Source: Aporrectodea caliginosa (lineage: Eukaryota; Annelida; Clitellata; Crassiclitellata; Lumbricidae). From it: a DNA stretch of 64,000 bases. Under the pieces are notes generated by a model. It saw only the letters and a program-made list of their open reading frames with translations. It searched no databases and was not told where the DNA came from. A program made the position numbers and the translations under genes. This document shows, in pieces, positions 53,407-64,000 of this stretch (its first letter is position 1; every line of letters starts with the position of its first letter). The stretch is taken from the NCBI GenBank assembly GCA_020284085.1, contig JACEVL010000205.1:616001-680000 (forward strand), given 5' to 3'.

Positions 53407-53950
53407 CAGTGTGATTTTCCTTACAGGTTTTATTTTAGTTATAGTTATAGTTATAGTTAATGATTTTTTATTTTAGTTATAGTTATAGTTATAGTTAGTA
53501 TTTATTTTTTAGTTATAGTTATAGTTATAGTTAATGGATTTTTATTTTAGTTAATTTTAGTTACTACTTAGTTACAATAATTAAGTCTATAAGCAAAATT
53601 GTGCGTATTAATACGCTGTTTCACAATTTACTCAGAGCTATGAAAACCTTTGAAGCATGGGTACATTCAGCTTCATCAATACACGAGTTTCCAAAGTAAC
53701 TGACAAATTTCACAATAAAAATTTCGCATTTTTCGTTCTCATTTATGTCGTATCTTCCATATTGCACTTCATATTTTTTATTTTTGTATTAACGAAAATA
53801 AAGATGAATTTTCGTTAGTGTTTTTTCGTTATAGTTATAGTTATAGTTAATGATATTTTTTAGTTATAGTTATAGTTATCGTTAACGAAATCATTTTATT
53901 TTCGTTAACGAACATTTTCGTTATCGTTATCGTTAACGAAAATCACACTG
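53407..53950. mobile_element. 544-bp hAT-type MITE with internal GTTATA repeats and 8-bp target duplication
   Basis: Flanked by GCTGTCAA at 53399-53406 and 53951-53958. Inverted ends CAGTGTGATTTTC / GAAAATCACACTG. The interior has GTTATAGTTATA repeats near both ends. The paralogous repeat at 11379 gives the empty site (CAGCTGTCAACGGTAAT). Confidence 0.93.
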
Positions 53951-54437
53951 GCTGTCAACGGTAATACGTTGGTTGGTTCCTCGTGTCTGCTTGGGCCCGC
54001 CACTGGTGACTCTTCCAGCTTACTTTGCACTGTTTTTCTAACTGATGTAATAGTTTCGTTAGTAATGACATTTAACATCATTATATATAGGCCGGCACAT
54101 AGATCGCCTCTGATTTGATTTGCCCTTTGAGCGGCGCCATATAAATGTCCACCTGCATTATGCTATATTACACAAGGGACCATACACGTACGTTGGTTGG
54201 ATTCCCATTGTGTGCGTAGGCATCTCACTGATGGCCATAATACTAGCTTTCTGTGTACTGCTCAGCCTCTGACATTTTGCTCCCGTAGTCGCACTAAATA
54301 ATGTTCAATTACACCACTAAAAATCATACACAGACTTGTAATGTAAGCGAAGAGTCTACGTCGAAACTGTCAGGGAATCAGGCCAGTATTCTAATTGCCT
54401 GCTTAAAACGAAAAGAAGTCGGTAAGTTCATAGCTTT

Positions 54438-54663
54438 TAGTAAGTCGACAGCTGACAAATGGCATGAATGCTCAGAGTCTCCGAGCTCAGTTGAGGCAAC
54501 AGGTGACAGCGCTCGCACGCACGATGCCGCTGCCGCTGAGGAGTTCCTTATTGGCAGAAGGTGGCGCACGTCAGGCTATTCCCTACTCTGAAAACCTTTT
54601 CGACGTCCTTGCAGCGGGGTACGGTTTCTATACCGCACGACTAGGCTGGATCTCAACAAAACT
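54438..54663 (-). repeat. Interspersed repeat, right arm of the inverted pair
   Basis: Reverse complement of 53181-53406. Its open frames on both strands are shadows of the repeat. Confidence 0.8.
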
Positions 54664-54784
54664 ACCTCTCTCTGAAGTTTGCTTTCGGGGAATTTCGGTA
54701 GAAGTCTTATCCAATTTACTGACTTCTATAATAGCCTCGTTTTTAGAGTACACAAGGTATCAGTCGATGGTGAGGCTATACATG

Positions 54785-54785
<1 letters not shown>

Positions 54786-54836
<51 letters not shown>
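54786..54836 (+). repeat. TA microsatellite
   Basis: About 24 TA units followed by ATGCAT-rich sequence. Confidence 0.92.
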
Positions 54837-54839
<3 letters not shown>

Positions 54840-55029
54840 TGCATACATAAATGCATGCAATAATAACAATACATGTATATACATGGGCATATATGCATCT
54901 TACAATTTTTTCTTTTTGATTTTTATTGAACACCATAGCCTAATTACAGTTGATATTACAGTTATTTAAAAAATATTAATATATTAATATAATACATTAA
55001 GCGATCGAAAGGACAAACCCACTAACAAC

Positions 55030-55210
55030 TAATTTCTGATAACAGATTCCAAGACGGTAGCCTTCCCAGTGCGCAAGACCCCGCGAGAAGAAGCAGGTTC
55101 TGAGAAAAGCGAAAGAAAGAGAGACTGCCAGACCGAATTGTACAGCGAACAGAACAGAAGGAGAAAACGCATTCCAAAGAAAGGGACCAATTGAAGCAAC
55201 GTATTTTACA
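55030..55210 (-). mobile_element. CR1/L2-like LINE 3' fragment
   Basis: Minus strand TTGGTCCCTTTCTTTGGAAT, TTCGCTTTTCTCAGAACCTG and TCTTGCGCACTGGGAAGGCT, aligned to 7549-7680. The hydrophobic frame here is therefore not a membrane-protein gene. Confidence 0.65.
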
Positions 55211-55259
55211 TTGTCACAAAACACTGCTTCTGCTGAAAAGCTAATAAGGGGGAAGCGTC

Positions 55260-56670
55260 TTGGAATCTGTTAGGGTCGATATATCTACATATAATATATA
55301 TAGCCTAAGCAAGATATAATGCAAATAAAGTTTTGCTCTATGTAACAGATGATTATCGTGCCAGGTACGCCTGCATGATATACACTCCAAGACCTTGCGA
55401 ATTTAACAGAGGCAATCACATCAATAGTTCGGAATTTTTCGAATCCAAGTAGACAAATTGATCTCAGAAAATTGCATGTACAAAAATTGAATGAATGAGA
55501 AAATACGTTTGGAATTCAACTTAATTACTAAACCAAATAAAAGAAGCATTACATTTGGGTTTAAGGGTAAAGTTGATATTTCCATGAGGTAAGATTTGTC
55601 AATAGGCTTTAGCTGTTCATTATAAGCTACATGTGATCTATTCAGCAATCAAAATGTGAAATCAGAGCTTCTGTGATTCGCCCAAAAGGCGGCACAGTAA
55701 CTGTCCACACATAAATACATAATTATAAAGAACATGTAGCCGGTAAAAGCCAAGAAATTGAAGCATGTCACACATTTGGCTAGTTGGCTGAAAACTGAAT
55801 GGCCCGATGTAGTCATTCTCAGTTGTTCCACAATCCAGTTTACACCGATTGATAGTTTGTATATACTATATAGGCCTAATATCGTCCAGTTAGGTCTGCC
55901 TAGCGCAGAATAGACTTATATGTAGGCCTATGCATTCGCGAATATTACAGCATCGAAATTCAGCTTAATGTACAAACCACTAGACTACATTACATTACAG
56001 CCAGCGAAAATGTTGGCAAAATCTAGACATTCTGATCATAATCAAAATATCAGTTCGAGCGCGTTCTTTTAACCCACTGACTGCTCTAAGTTTTTATAGA
56101 AATTGAAAGTTACAAATCGCATTAAATCTGTGATTTTGAACGCGACTCTGTCGTCAGTTCTGACGTCATGAATTACGTCATCGTGACCAAGGTAACACCA
56201 CTCTGTCGTCAGGTCTGACGTCCTGAATTACGTTGTTGTAACCAAGAAAAGCAGGCTGATTATCTCCAGTGCTTGAAGGGTTAGGCATAGGAAGAACGCC
56301 GTTTTTTTCGTTTTCCGGTATCATTGCATTTCAATAGGGATACACTCTCCATCTGCGCCAATCTACAATTCATCAGGTTTTGTTGACTTTACACATGCAT
56401 TGTTACTTTAAATATTTTCCAAAGAAAGCTCAATTAATACGTTGAATGTTATTACATTGAACAAATCTTTTCATAAGTGCAACAGACAAGAAATTAAAGG
56501 AATCAAAATTAGAAACATTCATACACTTTGAGTCAATGATGTCATACGTGCATACATTCAAACATACATAGATTACATACATTGCACAAATACATTACGT
56601 ACACGCATACATGACATAAATATATGCATACATATACACATGTATTAATAGAGCCTATACAAAAGCTTAC
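55260..56670. other. Region downstream of copy C; terminal exon not located
   Basis: Holds a minus-strand frame at 55649-55831 with a hydrophobic stretch (TGYMFFIIMYLCVDSYCAAF), unrecognised, and the repeat 56085-56370. The good donor of the copy C exon at 56671 predicts one more exon here, by analogy with 35138-35230 in B, but no convincing match was found. Confidence 0.35.
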
Positions 56671-56846
56671 AGGTGACTGGAAATTGTCTTGTAAGGCGTT
56701 GTTGCGTTCATCGATGAGACGTTGTTCGAGAGCTTTCAGAACAAGAGACGGATTGTTGGCGAGAGTAATCGTCTTCCACCATCGATTTCTGATCATTTTC
56801 GATCTACGCAGTCTCGCTTCCGACTGAGACATCTTCATCATCGACC
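56671..56846 (-). CDS. STRA6: STRA6-like C, C-terminal calmodulin-region exon
   Basis: MKMSQSEARLRRSKMIRNRW then WKTITLANNPSLVLKALEQR; B has KMIRNRWLKTLTLVNNPSLA. Acceptor GTTAGTAG, donor GTAAGC at the position of the B donor. Confidence 0.88.
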
Positions 56847-59800
56847 CTACTAACATAAAGGAATATTTCTTAAATACATTTTACATTCAATTCAATTCAA
56901 TTTCAATTATGTTCCCAAGAAACAAGATAGTTGTAGCAATTAACAGACAAGTTTCATAGGTATTATTTTATTATAGATTATGATAACTAAGTACATGGCA
57001 GCAACAGGTTCGAAGGGAAGAATCTAGATGGGGCCTATTTACCACAAGTATTTATCAGTTACACATGACTAATTCAGTAACAATAGAAATGCCAAGCAAC
57101 TTCATCATCATCATCAGCAGCAGTATCATCATTATCGTCGTCGCCAGCACCATCGTCATCATCATTATCATCGCCGTCATCATTGTATCCATCATCGTCA
57201 TCATCTCCATCATCATTGCTATCATAGTCTTATATGCGGCATCCTCTAATATCAATCCCATCTAGTCCAACTAGTGTTCACAATGAATTGGTCTACCTGT
57301 AAAACTTTTTTCCTGTTTTCTGACTTTTAGCAGCAGCTCAACAAAAGCCTTGACAACCGGATGATTGTGGTACAGATCGACCAACAGCATCGACACGAAC
57401 GAAACGTAACCTAAGAACGTTGCGTTACAATTAGTCCAGATTTAACATGACAAATTGAAATCGCAGTCTAGATAGATATAGGCCTATTATGTTTCCATCA
57501 TAAGCTTACTGGTGATCACGTTTAATTGCATTTACATGTTAAAGATTTCTCTTGTTATTAGAAGTCCAGAAAAGACAATTTGCAGGTGTAGTCTAGAAAG
57601 AAAAAGGTTTAGTATCTTAAGATAATTTTTACTGGTGTTCACGTCTTGGTGGTGTCCACTTCTGAACTTGGGAAGGAGGGTTTTCCTGTTACTGCCAGTC
57701 CAGATAGCAAGATCATCTGAGGTGTAGTCTAGAAAAAATAAGGTAGTGCGACCTATTTCTTTTCCTGAAGTAGAAAGTGGGAAGGACTAGATGTTATGCT
57801 GGTTTCGGGATTCATTCGGCCTTGTGCAGGTTAGAGATGAACCTGAACTTGATACAATACCTGCAGGAGACACCGTTGACTTACTATCGGATGTTGTGGT
57901 ACGGTGGCCGATTGGTTTGAGCACTCGGCCTGTAACGCGGACAGTACGGGTTTGAGACTCGCCTGAGGCAGTTACTGTATATGGAGGCGCTGAGCAACTG
58001 TGAGGGCAACTAATTCAAATTCCCGACATATAAAGTGCATAGTCGTCCAGTGGATGTTCGAACTCGTATGGTGGTGTGCGAGTGCCTAACCAATCAACAA
58101 CCATTTACCACGCAGTACAGAATACAGTATTAGAGAATCGGTTCTTAGTCATCCAGTATAAAAACTAAGCTAGACCATTTCATTATTTACCTGGATCGTG
58201 TGATTCAAAGCCTTTCATGATTAACGGCTGATCAAGACGTGAGAGGAATAAGATTCCAAGGACGAGAGGAATCAGGATTCGTTTCAGACAGGAAAAGAAA
58301 CCAATGATCACGTTCAGAACGAGGAAATAGTAACTGGCGGCGTTGTACATTCTCCTGCAAAATATAAAGACATTAATAGTTCAAGGTCATCCAGGAGTTC
58401 ACATCTCATCGTACTGTCACAGAGGAAATTTATCCTCTGTGTCAGAGTTGCGAACCTCGGTGTGCTTCATTACATTACATTCTCTATAACTTCATTACAG
58501 ACCCACAGGTGACAAGATATGTATTGTCGTTCTTTGTGCTTAAGCTAAATTTCCTCCAATCGCATGACCACTCTTCTAAAGACGTGTTTAACGTAAATTT
58601 ACCTTACACTTTCTCTGTTGTGAAACTAGGATAGGTAGGATTAAACACTCGATTCATTAAAGGCCTGTCAATCTAAGGGTCGGGGTTCACAACCCCACGT
58701 GTGAAATTTCTACATTTAGGCTCCAAATCGCCTTCTAGCCATCTCGCTACGCTGACCGTACACTGCCAGTAGGAAGATCAGTAGGCGAAGGAGAGTGATG
58801 GCCACCCAATACCGTATACTAAAAAATTAAGACACTTTACCCACAACTACCCCAGGGCTAGCTTAAGGTACTGGTCCTATTCTCATTAAGGAACTACCCA
58901 TGATAAAAAATCCCAACAGAAAGTAGTAATTTAGTCAACAGAGAGATACCAGTGTGACCTCAGCACCTTCTAGTGCTTAAAATTAATTGTTTAAACATGT
59001 TACACGTAATTCTTACAATCTTACCATACCCTGATATCAGATTAATAAATTTCAACAGAAATGAGAACCTATGCAATCACGTATCTTCTTACAATCTTAC
59101 TGGGAGTCGCTTAATAAATTTGATTGATTGAACCCATGCAATCTTTCGTATCTCATTAATTCTTTCGCATAAAAATGGATTAAATTGGATCCAAGCTTTT
59201 CAGTGCAAATGTTCTGTATTGGATTCCTTACCTGTTGTTGAGAGCCATTAGTGATCCCTTGTCTTGTAAGAATAAAAATTTGCAGATCAGCTTCTGGATT
59301 ATGGCTATAACGATGCCCAGCAGAACTGTTGGCCTATACAACGAAAATAAAATGTTTATACTCTGTATAATGATATCCTTCACATATTATTTTACTTATT
59401 TATATATGTATATACATTTTATACCTTGCTTGCTAAACTTGAAAATGAAGAAAGTAAAGTCGTACACAACGATTTGACGGCAGTAAGACGTCGTAAAATC
59501 ATTGGCTAGTGTTGGAACTATTATATAGATATAATATGATATAATAAATGTACGGTCAGAGCACTTGTTACAACGTCCCGAACGGTCTATCAGCCATAAG
59601 ATGTCTTAAAATACTGGGTGCTAACTAATACCTGACAGTTGTGTTTGAGGATTTCATACCACTTTGTTAAATTTAATGTTATTTTGGAGTTGACAGATCT
59701 ACTTACCATAAGTTTCTCAGTATGGTAATGAACCAGTGACTCGTCTCGCCCTTGATCAGTGGAATGATGAAAGCAAATGCCACAAACATGAGTATTATCC

Positions 59801-59879
59801 ACAGGACGATCGTTAACACAACCCAACCTGAAAGTAGATAGACGTAATAAGACTGAAAACTTGAGCTTGCGATAGATAA

Positions 59880-59917
<38 letters not shown>

Positions 59918-62900
59918 TTCCTTCTCTCTATCTTTCTCTCTCTCTCTCTTTCTCTCTCTTCCTCTTTCTCTCTCTCGGTATGTCTCTCTGTCTGGTTAAA
60001 TTATAATTCTAAGAAATCAGACTTTGCTTGATGAAAGTCGTATCATGAAACCAATGAGGAGATTCTGTCGGCTAGCTGATTAAAGATAAGAGATTTTTGC
60101 AATGCCAAGTTGCTGCGAGTCATAAGCTTTTTTGAGTCGTTTGTATTATGCAAATGGACAGGTATCTATTGATGGGTCTCTTTGAAATGAAACAATCTCG
60201 CAGATGAGAGCTCATTAACCATTGGAGAGGACCCCTTTGTCGATGTGAGCGATTTCAGTCTAATTCTGTTAACCATTGGGTAGGCCTATCAGTTGTTGAG
60301 GCAAACTCATTTGCTTACCATATTTCTAACGTAGTATTAACAACGTGCTTACCCCATGCAGCATAGGCCACTTGAAATCCTGCGTATTTAAGCCCATTCA
60401 ACTGCAAGAAAACACTGAAATATTGGGAATTCTCATATTGCAGATGCAGGCCTCATATGTAATTTACTATTCTAACCTAAGGGAAATGTAATTTAAATAG
60501 TTTTTTCTTAAATATATGAAACATGCGTAGAAAATTATGTGTGTTTCGTCGCTAAATTCTAAGCATTTTGCGAAGAAAGTTGAACTGCTAATTATTCGTC
60601 GCTGTAATTACTGTACCGGAAATTTAAATTCAGCGTCGCCTAAGAAATCATTCAAGTTACCTACAATAAAAATTGCAGCGCAAGTACTTAGAGTTACATA
60701 ACAGAGATTACATTTAAAATTGAGTTTTTAAAATTGCGAACAATGTTTATAATTATTTGTTAATCTTGTACTTGGAGGTGAATTCATAGTTATTCCGTAA
60801 ATATGCCACGAATTCTCCACGAAGCAACTGATGCCAACGTTGCTATCGCGAAAATCATAAGCTTCGGTATAAAGCTTTGGTCTCCCAGTCACTAATATTA
60901 GAATACTAAATAAGCTACCGGCGTAGTTTAAAGATGTTAATTATCTTACGACATTAGAAATTCCTTGTTAAGCAAATACTACGTATCATTCAAATCTAAG
61001 CAAATTTTATTACAATTCTGACTTTCGTGATAACTGAAAAAAGTAGGCCTAAATACCGTGAAAATTCAGCAGCGCAAGTAGTTTGCTATGGTTTTGTTTA
61101 GAATTACATAACAGAGAAAATTTCATTACATTTTAAAATTCAAGTTTTTAAAATTGCACTGAAAACCATTTCTTTGGAAGTGTTTATAATTATTGACTAT
61201 TCCGAAAATCTTACCAGCATACTTGGGGGCGAATCTATCGTTGTTCCGTAAATATGCCACGAATGGTCTCCACGAAGCAACTGATGCCAACGTTGTCTAT
61301 CGCAAAAATCACTTTAGCAAGCGAAAGTTAAAGTGAAGGAACTTTATTATAAGCATAAATTAATGATAATAGATAATATAACTTAAGTCCAAATTAATCA
61401 CGATAATAAGTATTGGTTTATATTAATAAAGATGTTTAGGGTTAGTTTGTACCAGCAAACGTTGTTTAGTATCAATCTGTTAAGGGTTTAGGAAAGTGGT
61501 GACAAGAGAAAGGGGTCACGCATAATCTGATACGCAACGATGGACTAGACCTACAGTCTTACAATGACCTACATGCTACGATTTACTTCTTCTTGCACGA
61601 TGTATGCAGGCTAGTTCATGTCAAGTCAGTTGCAGAACCAGCGAATTGCAGAGCCAACAGTCCACCAATGAAACGTCTTGTGGTCAGACATAACATTGCT
61701 GTTTTTCCCAAAGTAGCAACCTGTGAAATACTGTGAAATACGGTATACATATAGCCGATTGGTCAGAGTGCCCACCTTCTAACGCTGAGATCACTGGTTC
61801 GAGCTTCTCTTGAGACAGTCGCTGTGCAATGACCCTGAGCAAATCCTTCACTCACCGTTTGCTCAGCACCATCGATTGATGCTTGGCCATTAAAAGATAG
61901 TGGCGCTTAATAAATGTTTAATAATATTAATTGTCCGCAAATACGCCACAGACGCACAAAATATAAGTGTCTGGTCCTATTTAACAGCAGCAACACTGGC
62001 TCGTCTTCTTTTTATTACTGTCACGATGTTTTTGCTATATTTGGTATCTTGTACCTCCTGAGTAATTAAATTTAAGAAGAAGAAGAGTGTCTAAACTCAC
62101 TTGTACGTGACCAAGGTGTGGGCCATAAAGATAAGAACTATAACTCCAGCCAATACGTTGGCAACGTGAAACAGAACTGTATCGAAATAAACGTATGCAG
62201 AATTGGTTTAACGCTCAGTCACCGTTTAGTTAGAGACTATGTTTCTCTAACCACAAATATCTAATCTATAGTCCAACTTAATCTCGTCTTATCTGACAGT
62301 CGAACCAGTGGCGTCATTTCAGTCTTTTATTCAATGGGGCAAAACTTGGCCATCTTGCTAAGTTTTGTATTTAGTCTACATGTGCAAAACTGTCTCCTAG
62401 TGCTAGAATATATATATATATATTCGGTTATTTGAAAAAGAGACAAATCTGGGTGGCATGTCGAAGCATAAACCAGACAAATAAAATAATAAATGAAAAG
62501 AGTTAACAGAACTCTGTCAATGATCACGGGCAAAGAGGACTCTAGGCTGCAAGATGTGTGCATATTGCCACTTAATATAAATTAGATTTTGATGGATTTT
62601 CTGCTGTCCTACACTCCTAGTGACGAATAAAGTTATATTAGTTCATCAAATGCACTGACATGCATATAAATATTTGATTGCTCCATTAAATTCATTTGCC
62701 TCCTGCCTCCTCTAAATGACGAACACCCCCATCACAAGACTATAGCGTATCCAACGGGTCGAAATCTATCAGACAACCATGGTAAAAAGAAGACAACTCG
62801 CAAGTAATGGAATAAGTTACAGCCATTCTCGCTAGCTTAGCCTATATATAGATCAGAAACGTCTTGCCGCCGTGATGTAAGTCTGCATGAATTTCAGTTA

Positions 62901-63518
62901 CAGGTAGGTTTTATTTTCAGCGATGTTCCTTTAGTTTGTTACTTAGTATTATAGCTTATATATATATATTTATATACATATATATATATATATATAAAAC
63001 TTCCAACTTCATGAAGGAACATGAGGCAGCCATGAGTATGAAGTGTTAGCGACTTCATTTGCTTAGCCTCGGCATCTGAGAACGGGTCGCCAGTCTTCAC
63101 CCTCGCCGTCTCATCTTCCCACCGACGGTTTGCGGTCAGTGTACTCATTATTACTGAGTTAGCCAAGGTGGGCAGATGGAGTAGAAATCTCGAACCAAAT
63201 TTCTGCCCTGGCGAGGATTTGAGCCCCCGACCTGTTGGTTAACAGTCCAGAATGCTAACCACTACACTATTGAGTATCCCAGATGAATGAATTAAGCTTT
63301 AATTTTTGCAATAATTATTACACAGACGCAGTCTGTAACCTAGCCACCAGCCTATAGTCGAAGAGAAATAATTTCGTGCTATACGTACTTTCTGTGACAT
63401 GTATGTATGTGCATATGTCCCTAAGAATCGATAGTTGCACCACCCTGGCCACAACATCACAAAGTTCGCCAGATAATGTGAATAAGTAATCAATCACCGC
63501 CGTAATGGTGACTACAAC
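56671..63518 (-). CDS. STRA6: STRA6-like copy C, 3' half (5' exons beyond the window)
   Basis: Exons (5' to 3') 63389-63518, 62101-62176, 61215-61296, 60353-60401, 59707-59827, 59232-59333, 58191-58354, 57297-57410 and 56671-56846. Phases agree throughout and six exon lengths equal those in B. Protein similarity to B is high in the membrane helices and C-terminus and low in the first visible exon. The earlier exons should lie to the right of 64000. The final short exon is not located. Confidence 0.88.
57100..57215 (+). repeat. Imperfect ATC/GTC trinucleotide tract
   Basis: CATCATCATCA units mixed with GTCGTC, just downstream of the 114-nt copy C exon. It yields Ile/Met-rich artefact frames. 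Confidence 0.85.
57297..57410 (-). CDS. STRA6: STRA6-like C, 114-nt exon
   Basis: YVSFVSMLLVDLYHNHPVVK then AFVELLLKVRKQEKSFT. Acceptor TTCTTAG, donor GTAGAC. Lacks the Gln-rich tail of the B exon. Confidence 0.9.
57894..58020 (+). mobile_element. tRNA-derived SINE head
   Basis: GTGGTACGGTGGCCGATTGG and GAGCACTCGG (A-box region), TACGGGTTTGAGACTCGC (B box), then GAGGCAGTTACTGTA. Family of 7150-7365; body cut off after GCGCTGAGCAACTG. Confidence 0.65.
58191..58354 (-). CDS. STRA6: STRA6-like C, 164-nt exon
   Basis: RMYNAASYYFLVLNVIIGFF, SCLKRILIPLVLGILFLSRL and MKGFESHDPG. Acceptor CTGCAG region, donor GTAAAT. Same length as B. Confidence 0.94.
58690..58895 (+). mobile_element. SINE fragment
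   Basis: CTACGCTGACCGTACACTGC, GGAAGATCAGTAGGCGAAGG, GTGATGGCCACCC and CTAGCTTAAGGTACTGGTCC, a degraded member of the 29113 family. In a copy C intron. Confidence 0.5.
59232..59333 (-). CDS. STRA6: STRA6-like C, 102-nt exon
   Basis: PTVLLGIVIAIIQKLICKFL then FLQDKGSLMALNN. Acceptor TGTATAG, donor GTAAGG. Confidence 0.92.
59707..59827 (-). CDS. STRA6: STRA6-like C, 121-nt exon
   Basis: GWVVLTIVLWIILMFVAFAF then IIPLIKGETSHWFITILRNL. Acceptor TTTCAG, donor GTAAGT. One codon longer than B. Confidence 0.9.
59880..59985 (+). repeat. TC-rich microsatellite
   Basis: TCTC runs with TTTC and CTTC variants, in the copy C intron upstream of the 121-nt exon. Confidence 0.92.
60353..60401 (-). CDS. STRA6: STRA6-like C, 49-nt exon
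   Basis: LNGLKYAGFQVAYAAW; acceptor TTGCAG, donor GTAAGC. One-to-one with B 40730-40778. Confidence 0.9.
60773..60845 (-). pseudogene. STRA6-like C, decayed tandem duplicate of the 82-nt exon
   Basis: Matches 61215-61296 closely, but has lost one base after GATAG, two bases in GAGACCATTCG (now GAGAATTCG) and the donor-bearing TGCTGGTA near the end. The flanking intron is duplicated too (CAGCGCAAGTA, ATTACATAACAGAGA, TTTTTAAAATTGC). Confidence 0.88.
61215..61296 (-). CDS. STRA6: STRA6-like C, 82-nt exon (intact copy)
   Basis: QRWHQLLRGDHSWHIYGTTI then DSPPSML. Acceptor GCGATAG, donor GTAAGA. A decayed duplicate lies 450 bp downstream. Confidence 0.88.
61745..61930 (+). mobile_element. tRNA-derived SINE copy
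   Basis: AGCCGATTGGTCAGAGTGCC head, TCACTGGTTCGAGC box B, body to GCTTAATAAATGTTTAATAAT. Same family as 7150-7365. In the copy C intron between the 76- and 82-nt exons. Confidence 0.7.
62101..62176 (-). CDS. STRA6: STRA6-like C, 76-nt exon
   Basis: LFHVANVLAGVIVLIFMAHT then LVTY; B reads LLHVANALAGLIIMGFLFNT. Acceptor GATACAG, donor GTGAGT. Confidence 0.88.
62985..63280 (-). mobile_element. SINE with tRNA-Asn-like head
   Basis: Minus strand GTAGTGGTTAGCATTCTGGA, an anticodon-loop-like CTGTTAACC (GTT, Asn), then GGGGGCTCAAATCCTCGCC (B box) and the shared body to about 62985. Most complete copy of the family at 14.7, 29.1, 50.6 and 58.7 kb. It lies in the copy C intron between the 130- and 76-nt exons. 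Confidence 0.75.
63389..63518 (-). CDS. STRA6: STRA6-like C, 130-nt exon
   Basis: VVVTITAVIDYLFTLSGELC then DVVARVVQLSILRDIC. Acceptor ATTTCAG, donor GTACGT. Same length and phase as B 43341-43470, though the sequence is hardly alike, so this loop evolves fast or C has a distinct ligand. Confidence 0.7.
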
Positions 63519-63694
63519 CTGAAATAAAACCAGAACATACTCGTTAAGCATCACTAGAGGGCAGTGCATCTCCGTATTAGGAAACATTTTTCAAGAACTG
63601 GAAATGATGTCCAATATCTGATACTTCTATCGAGACCTCTGGTGTTGATCGGACCTAGCGTTTCCATAGCAATCGGAATGAAAACATGAGTGTC

Positions 63695-63850
<156 letters not shown>

Positions 63851-64000
63851 GTGAACAATCTAGAATGGTAATGTCCAGATGGCGTTTCCGCGTTGGAGAG
63901 CTACCGAGAGTCTTTGGAAAAGGTAGCTTGTCTCGAGCGTGTTATTGCATCGGTTAACCTTGTTCCTAATTCCAGAACAAAGTCCAGTCCTTCAGAACTC

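Noticed and set aside
54997..55224. Hydrophobic minus-strand frame resembling a small membrane protein
   Set aside because: The DNA aligns with the LINE 3' end at 7549-7680, so the frame is a by-product.
55649..55831. 60-codon minus-strand frame with a possible transmembrane segment
   Set aside because: No family recognised, no supporting splice phases or neighbouring exons; a chance frame in AT-rich DNA is as likely.
63230..63280. Possible functional tRNA-Asn gene on the minus strand
   Set aside because: It has A- and B-box-like parts and a GTT anticodon-like loop, but the stems are imperfect and it continues into a SINE body repeated elsewhere.

Overview
Eukaryotic (animal) DNA. It is AT-rich, all genes are split by GT-AG introns, and most of the window is introns, transposon debris and simple repeats. 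The gene content (a single TFCP2/LSF-type CP2 transcription factor beside a cluster of STRA6-type retinol-receptor genes) together with the repeat types (CR1/L2-like LINE 3' ends with ATTG or AATAC tails, tRNA-derived SINEs, hAT, pogo, piggyBac and Polinton remnants) suggests a marine invertebrate, perhaps a deuterostome such as an echinoderm, hemichordate or cephalochordate. The species cannot be fixed from the sequence alone.

Layout. (1) About 1-16.6 kb, plus strand: twelve consecutive exons of a TFCP2-like gene, all joining in frame (1,166 nt, about 388 codons), from the N-terminal region through the CP2 DNA-binding domain to the SAM-like domain. The first exon(s) lie left of the window and I cannot find the C-terminal dimerisation exon(s). 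Its introns hold a pogo-family DNA transposon, hAT-type MITEs, SINEs and a 38-bp minisatellite that copies the exon-3 splice donor. (2) About 16.9-20.2 kb: a transposon graveyard with a three-level nest (hAT MITE, hAT element, LINE fragment) and a truncated Polinton integrase with chromodomain. (3) About 20.2-63.5 kb, minus strand: three tandem STRA6-like genes. Copy A (20.2-28.1 kb) has only the 5'-half exons. Copy B (35.1-50.2 kb) looks complete, with exon phases that agree throughout except around one unresolved segment. Copy C (56.7-63.5 kb) shows its 3'-half exons, and its 5' half lies beyond the right edge.

How the genes relate. STRA6 proteins are multipass plasma-membrane receptors that take retinol from its carrier protein and bind calmodulin. 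Exons of A, B and C correspond one to one, often with identical lengths (130, 76, 82, 49, 102 and 164 nt in both B and C), so the cluster arose by segmental duplication. A and B also share upstream sequence blocks. No functional link between the TFCP2-like gene and the STRA6 cluster is visible.

Structural oddities deserve most attention: a copy-specific intron inside exon 1 of A; a 653-bp tandem duplication of exon 1 in B; a decayed tandem copy of an 82-nt exon in C; a 30-bp perfect fragment of one B exon inside another B intron; and two independent cases of tandem repeats that carry copies of a 5' splice site. Very long ORFs in the simple-repeat arrays are artefacts and are not annotated as genes.
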